Below, piece after piece: positions 1 to 6,078 of a stretch of 11,100 nt of DNA. Each line of letters opens with the position of its first letter. Within the stretch, counting starts at the first letter, position 1. The stretch comes from an uncultured Ruminococcus sp. (GTDB lineage Bacteria > Bacillota > Clostridia > Lachnospirales > Lachnospiraceae): assembly GCA_900544395.1 (NCBI GenBank), contig UQVC01000049.1:1-11100 (forward strand). The letters are read 5' to 3'. The notes under the pieces were generated by a model. That model was given only the letters and a program-made list of their open reading frames with translations. It was not told the DNA's origin and searched no databases. A program made the position numbers and the translations under genes.

Positions 1-43
1 TGCGGCTGGTTCTTTTCTTTGGTCTGCCTCAGCGACAAGTGGT

Positions 44-72
44 ATCTTATCACGGGCAGATGGAATTGTCAA
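44..72 (-). promoter_or_regulatory. Strong sigma-A promoter firing leftward out of the window
   Basis: On the minus strand there is a perfect -35 TTGACA (72-67), a 17-bp spacer and a -10 TAAGAT (49-44) preceded by an extended -10 TG. The DNA upstream of the -35 is A/T-rich (about 73-99), like an UP element. Transcription would start near position 37 and leave the window. No open reading frame with a ribosome binding site begins in the first 37 bases, so the transcript is either a stable RNA (tRNA or rRNA leader) or an mRNA whose start lies further left. The strength and UP-like tract are reminiscent of stable-RNA promoters, but that is inference. An inverted repeat overlaps the -35 and spacer. 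Confidence 0.72.
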
Positions 73-110
73 CAATTTTTTGATCTTTTCTTTAATTCAG
101 ACAATTCCAT
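60..110. repeat. 11-bp perfect inverted repeat overlapping the left-edge promoter
   Basis: The arms ATGGAATTGTC (60-70) and GACAATTCCAT (100-110) are perfect reverse complements separated by 29 bases. One arm covers the last part of the -35 hexamer and the start of the spacer of the leftward promoter; the other lies upstream of the UP-like tract. It could be a two-site operator or an RNA stem at the end of the radA transcript. It has no U-tract and is not a convincing terminator. Confidence 0.6.
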
Positions 111-137
111 GCTGCAATTTCATTTTTCAGTCAGATT

Positions 138-1502
138 TTATACCAGATCAATCGCATCACTGATACTTCCTACCCCTATCACTCGGATCCCTTTGATTCC
201 TTTCACTGTATCCAGACACACTTTCGGCAGCACACATGTCTCGAATCCCAGTTTCTTCGCCTCTGCTACACGCTGTTCCGGCATATTCACGGCACGTACT
301 TCTCCACTGAGACCAACTTCACCAAATACGATCATCTTCTCATCAATGGCACGGTTTTTATAACTGGAAACCAGAGCCATCACGATTCCCAGATCGATCG
401 CCGGTTCATTCATTTTAATCCCTCCGGCAATATTCACATATGCATCATAATTTGATAATGGGAGTCCCAGTCGTTTTTCCAATACAGCCATCAACAAGTT
501 CACTCGATTATAATCTGTTCCTGCTGCAGTTCTTCTTGGCATTCCAAAATTGCTCTGACAGACCAAAGCCTGAATCTCAATTAAAATCGGCCTGGTTCCC
601 TCCATAGAACATGCTACCACCGAGCCGGACGCATTTTCCGGCTTTCCGCTCAGCATATATTCCGATGGATTTTCTACCTCGATCAATCCCTGCTGCCGCA
701 TTTCGAATACTCCGATCTCATTGGTGGAACCAAATCTGTTTTTTACCGCCCGCAAGATACGATAGGATGCATGACGGTCTCCTTCAAAATACAACACCGT
801 ATCCACCATATGCTCCAAAACTCTCGGACCTGCTACTGTTCCCTCTTTTGTCACATGTCCTACGATAAAGATCGGAATGCCAAGCCCCTTTGCCAGCTGC
901 ATTAAAACATGCGTAGATTCCCGAACCTGAGAAACACTCCCCGGAGCAGAAGAGACTTCTTCATTATACATAGTCTGGATTGAGTCGATCACAACAAGAT
1001 CCGGATTCTGCCGTTCGATCACCGCCCGGATCGTATCCAGATTTGTTTCGCATAACAGCAATAACTGATCTGTAAAATCACCCATTCTGTTGGCACGCAA
1101 TTTGATCTGATTCTGGGATTCCTCGCCTGATATATACAGGATCTTTTTTGAGTCTGCCAGTCTTTGACATACTTGCAGCAATAACGTCGATTTTCCGATT
1201 CCCGGATCTCCTCCTACCAGCACCAGGGACCCCGGAACAATTCCGCCTCCCAGTACTCTGTCCAACTCTTTGATCTGTGTTATGATCCTCGCATCATCTT
1301 CTGCGCTCACCTGTGACAACGACACAACCTGAGCTTCTCTGACTGATTTTGCCCCCGCAGTCACCCCACGGCTGATCCCGGCGCTGACTTTCTCCTCTGC
1401 AAACGTATTCCACTCTTTGCATGCCGGACACTGCCCCAGCCACTTCGACTCTTCATGTCCACAGTTCTGACAGAAAAAAACACTTTTCTTTCCTTTTGCC
1501 AT
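138..1502 (-). CDS. radA: DNA repair protein RadA (Sms)
   Basis: RadA is a RecA-like ATPase that helps branch migration of recombination intermediates during DNA repair and, in naturally competent bacteria, transformation. The 454-aa protein has the full family layout. A four-cysteine zinc finger lies at C11, C14, C25 and C28. The Walker A motif GGDPGIGKST is at 97-106, the Walker B segment VVIDS at about 170-174, and the RadA-specific KNRFG motif at 254-258. A Lon-protease-like C-terminal domain follows. I chose the ATG at 1502 because GGAGGAGAAT sits directly upstream; the in-frame TTG at 1514 would put the start inside the terminator U-tract. It is the last gene of the GntR-clpC operon. 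The stretch before its ribosome binding site is an intrinsic terminator, so full-length radA mRNA requires read-through or a nearby promoter. Confidence 0.97.
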   Translation of the reverse strand: MAKGKKSVFFCQNCGHEESKWLGQCPACKEWNTFAEEKVSAGISRGVTAGAKSVREAQVVSLSQVSAEDDARIITQIKELDRVLGGGIVPGSLVLVGGDPGIGKSTLLLQVCQRLADSKKILYISGEESQNQIKLRANRMGDFTDQLLLLCETNLDTIRAVIERQNPDLVVIDSIQTMYNEEVSSAPGSVSQVRESTHVLMQLAKGLGIPIFIVGHVTKEGTVAGPRVLEHMVDTVLYFEGDRHASYRILRAVKNRFGSTNEIGVFEMRQQGLIEVENPSEYMLSGKPENASGSVVACSMEGTRPILIEIQALVCQSNFGMPRRTAAGTDYNRVNLLMAVLEKRLGLPLSNYDAYVNIAGGIKMNEPAIDLGIVMALVSSYKNRAIDEKMIVFGEVGLSGEVRAVNMPEQRVAEAKKLGFETCVLPKVCLDTVKGIKGIRVIGVGSISDAIDLV

Positions 1503-1512
1503 ATTCTCCTCC

Positions 1513-1554
1513 AAAAAAAGAGCTGAACACTGTCAAACCAGCAGTCCCAGCTCT
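1513..1554 (-). terminator. Intrinsic terminator/attenuator immediately before radA
   Basis: On the minus strand, AGAGCTG (1554-1548) pairs with CAGCTCT (1525-1519). An inner stem ACTG/CAGT (1545-1542 with 1532-1529) closes a 9-base loop. Seven T residues (1519-1513) follow directly, and the radA Shine-Dalgarno GGAGGA starts at the next base. Shape and U-tract are those of a rho-independent terminator. It lies between two co-oriented genes, so it probably sets the ratio of upstream genes to radA; conditional control is not shown. Confidence 0.8.
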
Positions 1555-1579
1555 CTCTTCTATCTTTTCAAATTTCTCC

Positions 1580-1609
1580 AAATGCAGCAACGCAATACTG
1601 TTAGCATTT
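1580..1609 (-). other. Hairpin overlapping the end of the 136-aa gene
   Basis: On the minus strand AAATGC (1609-1604) pairs with GCATTT (1585-1580), with a further AAC/GTT pairing inside and small bulges. It includes the stop codon of the upstream gene and has no U-tract. It lies 26 bases before the radA terminator hairpin. Its role is unknown; it may be a stability element or part of the same leader structure. Confidence 0.35.
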
Positions 1610-2011
1610 TACCACTTTTACATCAACTGTCTCACCTTCACTGATCTCAATGCTGACACTCAGCTTTCCACTCAGATTGGTAGACATCTTTCCTGCTGAT
1701 ACTCCGTCGAGCAGCACTTCATACTCACTTTCCGGCGCAAGTTCCAGTGTAAACTGCACATCTTCCGGTGCACAGATCTGAAAAGATACTTCTCTGTCTG
1801 TCAATTGAAAATCTTCTACTGCGCTTCCCGGAACAGATTCATAGACGAACATTCCATTCTTCTCTAACTTTGTAATTTCTGAAAATGTCTTCACTTTATA
1901 AATATCGCCCTCGAATTCAAAATTATCCAGCTTGGTCTTAGATGCAAGTGTGTAATCTCCAAAGCTCAATTTTCCTTCTTGTGTGCGTAATAATTCTTTT
2001 ACGATTGCCAT
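1601..2011 (-). CDS. Conserved protein of unknown function in the clpC-radA operon (136 aa)
   Basis: I recognise no catalytic domain. The protein starts with a short charged segment (MAIVKELLRTQEGKLSFGDY) and then alternates short hydrophobic and polar stretches typical of an all-beta fold, including FVYESVPGSAVEDF and a C-terminal run of strands ending in VDVKVVKC. It has no signal peptide, no membrane segment and only two cysteines. From memory, similar Lachnospiraceae proteins carry the database name 'endosialidase', but at 136 aa it is far too short for that enzyme and nothing in it supports the name. The ATG at 2011 has AGGAGG 10 bases upstream. It lies 84 bp after clpC and 98 bp before radA, so it is probably co-transcribed with both and could be linked to proteolysis or stress; that is context only. 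Confidence 0.85.
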   Translation of the reverse strand: MAIVKELLRTQEGKLSFGDYTLASKTKLDNFEFEGDIYKVKTFSEITKLEKNGMFVYESVPGSAVEDFQLTDREVSFQICAPEDVQFTLELAPESEYEVLLDGVSAGKMSTNLSGKLSVSIEISEGETVDVKVVKC

Positions 2012-2037
2012 CTTCCTTATCCTCCTAGGTATTTCTG

Positions 2038-2066
2038 CGTGTCACTTTCACTGCTGTGAAATCACG
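2038..2066 (-). other. Leader hairpin ahead of the 136-aa gene
   Basis: TTTCAC (2061-2056) and GTGAAA (2051-2046) form a 6-bp stem with a 4-base loop. CGTG (2066-2063) and CACG (2041-2038) add an outer stem with an asymmetric internal loop. There is no U-tract on the minus strand, so it is not a terminator. It could be a processing or stability element in the clpC downstream spacer. Confidence 0.35.
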
Positions 2067-2080
2067 TTTCTTCTGTCTGT

Positions 2081-2109
2081 ATTATATAATAGATCCTATT
2101 CTTTTTCTA
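2081..2109 (-). promoter_or_regulatory. Possible internal promoter for the 136-aa gene and radA
   Basis: A perfect -10 TATAAT (2086-2081, minus strand) lies just after the clpC stop codon. The best -35 at 17-bp spacing is only TAGAAA (2109-2104). The A/T-rich setting makes a chance TATAAT likely. If real, it would give clpC-independent expression of the downstream genes. Confidence 0.25.
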
Positions 2110-4552
2110 CTCTATTCGCACTCTTTAAGTAAAATTTTATTTCTTTTCCGGAAACTCCCGCTTCAATCTGTTCTCCGGATTTTACCTCTCCATTTAGAAT
2201 TGCTTCTGCCAGCTTATCTTCCAGCTCTGTCTGCATAGCTCTTCTGAGCGGCCGGGCTCCATACTTGGTATCTTTGCCTTTTTCTGCGATCAGCTTTTTC
2301 GCAGAATCCCGCAACGTCAGAGTGATATCCAGTTGAGATTTGACTCTTTTCGTAAATTCACGGCACATCAGGCTTACGATTTTCTTCAGATGTTCTTCTC
2401 CTAACGCGTGGAATACAATGATCTCATCGATCCTGTTTAAAAATTCCGGACGGAAGATCATCTTCACCTCGTCCATCACATTCTGTTTCATGCGCTTATA
2501 GTCATCTTCTTTTTCTTCCTTCACCGCAAATCCCAGTTTTTTCGGATCTACAATGGCTTTTGCGCCGGCATTGGAGGTCATGATGATCACGGTATTACTG
2601 AAGTCCACCACTCTTCCCTGGGAATCTGTGATCCGGCCGTCATCCAACACCTGCAAAAGGATATTAAACACATCCGGATGTGCCTTTTCGATCTCATCAA
2701 ACAAAATCACAGAATAGGGGTGCGTTCTCACCTTGTCACTGAGTTGTCCGCCTTCGTCATGTCCCACATATCCCGGAGGGGATCCAATCATTTTCGCCAC
2801 AGAATGCTTTTCCATATATTCTGACATATCTACCCGGATCATGGCATCTTCTCTCCCGAACAACGCTTCTGCCAACGCTTTGGAAAGTTCTGTTTTTCCA
2901 ACACCAGTCGGCCCTAAGAACAAGAATGAACCAATGGGACGATTTGGACTCTTCAGCCCTACCCTGCCTCTCTTGACGGCTCTTGCCACCGCACTGACAG
3001 CTTCTTCCTGGCCGATCACCCGCTTATGCAGCGTATCTTCCAACTTCTGCAGTCTGTGGGCATCGCTCTCTTTTAATTTTTGAACCGGGATTTTCGTCCA
3101 TGCAGATACCACATCTGCAATATCATCGGCAGTCACTTGCGGATGTCTGGACATCTGCCGTTTCCGGAATCGTGTCCGCATTGCTTCCAGCTTTTCTTCT
3201 GTCTCTTTCTGCTTTGCATGCAATGCTGCCGCTTTCTCCAGCTCTCCACGCCTGATACAGTCCTCTTTTTGTACAGCCAGCTCTTTCAGTTCTTCCTCCG
3301 TCTGCTGCAGATTTTCCGGAATCCGGTATCCTTTCAGCCCGACTTTGGAACATGCTTCGTCCAGAACGTCAATCGCTTTGTCTGGAAGATTGCGGTCTGT
3401 AATATACTGCTTGGATAAAGTCGCCGCAGCTTCCAGTGCCGGATCCTGAATCTCCACGCGATGATGCTTTTCATATCGGGACTGCAGACCCTTCAAGATC
3501 TCCAGACATTGTTCTTTCGAAGGCTCTTCCACCGTGATCGGCTGGAATCGTCTCTCCAGCGCCGCATCCTTCTCGATATACTTTCGATACTCTGCAATGG
3601 TTGTGGCGCCAATCAGCTGCAGCTCGCCTCTGGCAAGAGAAGGCTTTAAAATGCTGGAAGCATCGATTGCGCCTTCTGCACCTCCTGCACCGATCATAGT
3701 ATGAATCTCGTCCAGAAACAGAATACTGTTTCCATCTGCTTTCACGTCTGCGATCAGGCGTTTCATGCGCTCTTCAAATTCTCCTCTGTACTTGGAGCCT
3801 GCGATCATCCCTGGAAGGTCCAGTGTCAGCACCCGCTTTCCGCGCATGCCTTCCGGTACTGCCTCTGCTGCAATGCGCTGTGCAAGTCCTTCGATCACAG
3901 CTGTCTTTCCAACCCCCGGTTCTCCGATCAGGCAGGGATTGTTCTTCGTGCGGCGGCTCAGGATCTGCATCAGCCGATAGATCTCATCCGATCTTCCGAT
4001 CACCGGATCCAGTTTTCCCTCTGCCGCTTCTGCTGTCAGATCTGTACAGAACTGCTCGATCGCACCTCTTCTTGCACGTCCTTCTTCCTGCATCTCTTCC
4101 TGGTATTCTTTTACATCAACACCGGCAGCCTGCAGAAGATCCTGTACGATCTTTTGCAGATTTACATTCCATGTGATCAACATTCTGGCAGCCACACAAT
4201 CCACGTCATGTACGATGGCCAGAAGCAGGTGTTCGGTTCCAATATCCCCGGTTCGCAGATGAGCTGCCTCTTTTCTTGCATTCTCCAGCAAATATTCAAA
4301 GCGTGGGCTTTCTTTTGGCTCTTCTTCCACCAGCATCTGCTCATCCGGAACGATTAGTTCATCCATCAGATGCAGGATCTTTTCTTCATCCACCTGATGC
4401 GCTGCCAGTACCTGCCCTGCCACTCCTGTGATCTCGCTTCGCAGTCCCAATAGCAGATGTTCCGTTCCGATATAGGGATGCTTCAGTTTTTTTGCCATCT
4501 TCGATGCATATCGGATGGCACGCTCTGCCTGTCTTGTATAATGATTCTGCAT
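2096..4552 (-). CDS. clpC: ClpC-type AAA+ unfoldase of the ClpCP protease
   Basis: Hexameric cytoplasmic ATPase that unfolds substrates and feeds them to ClpP. The 818-aa protein shows the complete ClpC order. Two N-terminal Clp repeats each contain GTEHLLL (29-35 and 105-111). D1 Walker A is GEPGVGKT (210-217) and Walker B is LFLDE (278-282). A charged coiled middle region with UVR-like character spans about 415-465. D2 Walker A is GPTGVGKT (547-554) and Walker B is ILFDE (616-620). The ClpP-docking tripeptide LGF is at 673-675. Glu31 and Glu107, in the GTEH motifs, match positions known in Bacillus subtilis ClpC to bind phosphoarginine, although no mcsB kinase is encoded nearby. The ATG at 4552 has AGGAGG 8 bases upstream. 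It lies 12 bp after the GntR regulator, so the two are translationally close and surely one transcript. Confidence 0.97.
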   Translation of the reverse strand: MQNHYTRQAERAIRYASKMAKKLKHPYIGTEHLLLGLRSEITGVAGQVLAAHQVDEEKILHLMDELIVPDEQMLVEEEPKESPRFEYLLENARKEAAHLRTGDIGTEHLLLAIVHDVDCVAARMLITWNVNLQKIVQDLLQAAGVDVKEYQEEMQEEGRARRGAIEQFCTDLTAEAAEGKLDPVIGRSDEIYRLMQILSRRTKNNPCLIGEPGVGKTAVIEGLAQRIAAEAVPEGMRGKRVLTLDLPGMIAGSKYRGEFEERMKRLIADVKADGNSILFLDEIHTMIGAGGAEGAIDASSILKPSLARGELQLIGATTIAEYRKYIEKDAALERRFQPITVEEPSKEQCLEILKGLQSRYEKHHRVEIQDPALEAAATLSKQYITDRNLPDKAIDVLDEACSKVGLKGYRIPENLQQTEEELKELAVQKEDCIRRGELEKAAALHAKQKETEEKLEAMRTRFRKRQMSRHPQVTADDIADVVSAWTKIPVQKLKESDAHRLQKLEDTLHKRVIGQEEAVSAVARAVKRGRVGLKSPNRPIGSFLFLGPTGVGKTELSKALAEALFGREDAMIRVDMSEYMEKHSVAKMIGSPPGYVGHDEGGQLSDKVRTHPYSVILFDEIEKAHPDVFNILLQVLDDGRITDSQGRVVDFSNTVIIMTSNAGAKAIVDPKKLGFAVKEEKEDDYKRMKQNVMDEVKMIFRPEFLNRIDEIIVFHALGEEHLKKIVSLMCREFTKRVKSQLDITLTLRDSAKKLIAEKGKDTKYGARPLRRAMQTELEDKLAEAILNGEVKSGEQIEAGVSGKEIKFYLKSANRVEKE

Positions 4553-4564
4553 AGATTCCTCCTG

Positions 4565-4933
4565 TTATTCGTAGTTGTCAAATATCTCATCTACCAGTTC
4601 GTGTACTTCTTCTCTGGTAATCGCTTTACAGTGTGCTTTCGCCAGTACGATCCCAAGCTGGGCGCGCATCTCTTCCAGCGCTTTCAGCCGATCTGCATCC
4701 AGTGCGATCACAGCTCCATGCCGTCTGTCCAGCTGGATAAACCCCTCCTGCTTCAGAACCGTATAGGCTTTATTGACTGTATGCATATTGACTCCCACGG
4801 TATCCGCCAGCTGACGTACCGATGGAAGTGAGTCTCCTTCGCGGATCATGGAGGTTGCGATTCCCATAATGATCTGGTTGCGAAGCTGTATATATATTGC
4901 TTCTTCACTGTTAAAATCAACCGTTAACAGCAT
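4565..4933 (-). CDS. GntR-family (YtrA-type) transcriptional regulator, first gene of the clpC operon
   Basis: A 122-aa DNA-binding protein. Residues about 8-77 form the GntR winged helix-turn-helix, with the typical IYIQLRNQI start, the recognition segment LPSVRQLADTVGVNMHTVNK (36-55) and a wing near RRHGAVI. After it only about 45 residues remain, rich in charged helix. This matches the short YtrA subfamily, which lacks a large ligand-binding domain and usually represses its own operon. I chose the ATG at 4933 because an AAGGGTG ribosome binding site lies just upstream and residues before it do not fit the family. It stands where ctsR is found in the classical clpC operon, so autorepression and control of clpC are likely inferences. 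A GATATC palindrome overlaps the 3' end of the promoter -10 and is a candidate operator half. Confidence 0.93.
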   Translation of the reverse strand: MLLTVDFNSEEAIYIQLRNQIIMGIATSMIREGDSLPSVRQLADTVGVNMHTVNKAYTVLKQEGFIQLDRRHGAVIALDADRLKALEEMRAQLGIVLAKAHCKAITREEVHELVDEIFDNYE

Positions 4934-4964
4934 ACTATCACCCTTTTCTTCTTTTGTTATAGAT

Positions 4965-4993
4965 ATCGTAGCACATCCCTTTCTCTGCCGCAA
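4965..4993 (-). promoter_or_regulatory. Extended -10 promoter of the GntR-clpC-radA operon
   Basis: On the minus strand there is a -35 TTGCGG (4993-4988), a 17-bp spacer ending in TGC, and a -10 TACGAT (4970-4965), giving an extended -10 element. It lies 32 bp before the GntR start codon and just downstream of the preceding terminator. No CtsR heptad repeat or CIRCE-type long inverted repeat is seen around it. Confidence 0.65.
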
Positions 4994-5016
4994 GAGATTT
5001 TCTGTCCGCTTCTGCT

Positions 5017-5054
5017 AAAAACGGCAGCATACAGATTCCCTGCATCCTGCCGTT
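5017..5054 (-). terminator. Rho-independent terminator of the dapF-like gene
   Basis: On the minus strand AACGGCAG (5054-5047) pairs perfectly with CTGCCGTT (5027-5020). After one mismatch an inner stem ATGCA/TGTAT closes a 7-base loop. A run of five T residues (5021-5017) overlaps and follows the stem. It lies 20 bp past the dapF-like stop codon and isolates that gene from the clpC operon. Confidence 0.85.
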
Positions 5055-5073
5055 CTTCTCATTTTTCATTTGA

Positions 5074-5934
5074 TTACGAAGCTGCCCGCAGCATCTCTGT
5101 AAACTCACTGCTCAACTTCACTGCTGCCACATAAAATACATCTCCGGTCATATAAGCTTCCCAGTCTTCTCCGATTTCAACCTGCAGGTCACCACCCGGC
5201 ATATACACGATCACTTTATTCGATGTCAGCCCCAGTTTATAGGCAACACCCGCTGCCGCACAGGCTCCGGTTCCGTTTGCCATGGTGTAGCCCGCTCCCC
5301 TTTCATAGGTTTCAATCGCAATATTGTTCATATCGATCACATGCATGATCTCTGTGTTGATATGGTTCGGAAAATATCTGGCGCACTCGGATTCCCTTCC
5401 GATCTTGCACACCAGTGGTTCCGAGATTTCCTGCATGGGGATTACACAGTGCGGATTGCCGATGGATACACAAGTAGCCGGGTATAAAGTACGGCCAAAT
5501 ACCATATCTTCATTGATCACCTGTCTGCGCTCTCCAATTACCGGAATCTCATCACTCCAGAAGGATAATTTTCCCATGGAGACTTTCAGTCTGCTTCCTT
5601 CTTCATTCAGATATGTGATTTCTACTTCTCCGCCATCTGTCAGAAGCGTGTAATGTTTTTTCTGCACATAGCCTGCATCTTTTAAATATTTGGCAAAAAT
5701 GCGCACTCCGTTTCCGCTTTTCTCTGCGATGCTTCCATTTGGATTCCAGATGCGCACCGCCATCTGATGCTCTCCCATCAGCGGCCCTTCCAAAATACCG
5801 TCAGCCCCCAGTCCCATATTACGGTTGCACAGCATTTTTACATTTTCTTCATTTAATTCCAGTTCGTTTTTATTTGGATCATAAACCAGATAATCATTGC
5901 CCAGTCCATGATAGCGTTCTAATGTGATCCCCAT
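5074..5934 (-). CDS. DapF-fold protein lacking both catalytic cysteines
   Basis: The 286-aa protein aligns along its whole length with diaminopimelate epimerase, which converts LL- to meso-diaminopimelate for lysine and peptidoglycan. Binding-pocket motifs are present: HGLGNDYLVYD (N13), NPNGS (64-68), SIGNPHCV (N160), HINTE (N193) and ERGAG with E211/R212. The two catalytic cysteines are not. The motif CGNG reads SGNG with Ser73 (codon AGC), and ACGTGACA reads ANGTGACA with Asn220 (codon AAC). Both positions are clean in the DNA, and the frame is intact. Family chemistry needs this thiol pair, so classical epimerase activity is doubtful. It may be a variant epimerase with other acid-base residues, a different isomerase or dehydratase (PhzF and some proline-racemase relatives also lack one or both Cys), or a binding protein. 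The ATG at 5934 has AGGAGG upstream. It is monocistronic, with its own promoter and terminator, and divergent from an AraC regulator. I withhold the symbol dapF because function is uncertain. Confidence 0.9.
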   Translation of the reverse strand: MGITLERYHGLGNDYLVYDPNKNELELNEENVKMLCNRNMGLGADGILEGPLMGEHQMAVRIWNPNGSIAEKSGNGVRIFAKYLKDAGYVQKKHYTLLTDGGEVEITYLNEEGSRLKVSMGKLSFWSDEIPVIGERRQVINEDMVFGRTLYPATCVSIGNPHCVIPMQEISEPLVCKIGRESECARYFPNHINTEIMHVIDMNNIAIETYERGAGYTMANGTGACAAAGVAYKLGLTSNKVIVYMPGGDLQVEIGEDWEAYMTGDVFYVAAVKLSSEFTEMLRAAS

Positions 5935-5978
5935 TTGAATTCCTCCTTATATTTTTCCTGCATTTTCACTCTGCTTTT

Positions 5979-6007
5979 ATTATATCCCGCATTTTCTTCA
6001 AATAGAA
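5979..6007 (-). promoter_or_regulatory. Probable promoter of the dapF-like gene
   Basis: A perfect -10 TATAAT (5984-5979, minus strand) lies 45 bp upstream of the start codon. The -35 at 17-bp spacing is TTCTAT (6007-6002), a weak match, which would fit an activator-dependent promoter. The 144-bp spacer is shared with the divergent AraC regulator. Confidence 0.5.
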
Positions 6008-6027
6008 CAGAAAAACTGCTTTTTATA

Positions 6028-6056
6028 TTGCAGATAATGCTCTATACTAAATATAT
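6028..6056 (+). promoter_or_regulatory. Possible promoter of the AraC regulator
   Basis: TTGCAG (6028-6033) and ATATAT (6051-6056) are separated by 17 bp, and the start codon follows 22 bp later. TATACT at 6043-6048 is an alternative -10 without a matching -35. The choice between them is not certain. Confidence 0.3.
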
Positions 6057-6078
6057 CAATTTTCTTTGGGAGGTTCTT

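Noticed and set aside
1503..1514. radA start at the TTG at 1514
   Set aside because: This codon lies in the terminator T-tract; the ATG at 1502 with GGAGGA upstream gives the standard RadA N-terminus MAKGKK.
1558..1605. Possible 15-aa leader peptide (MLTVLRCCIWRNLKR) on the minus strand ahead of the radA terminator
   Set aside because: Its ATG overlaps the upstream stop codon and has no convincing ribosome binding site; codon content does not point to a known attenuation signal.
5935..6078. Longer AraC protein starting at 5935
   Set aside because: The extra 48 residues show no domain, would cover the shared promoter region, and the ATG at 6079 has a strong GGGAGG site.
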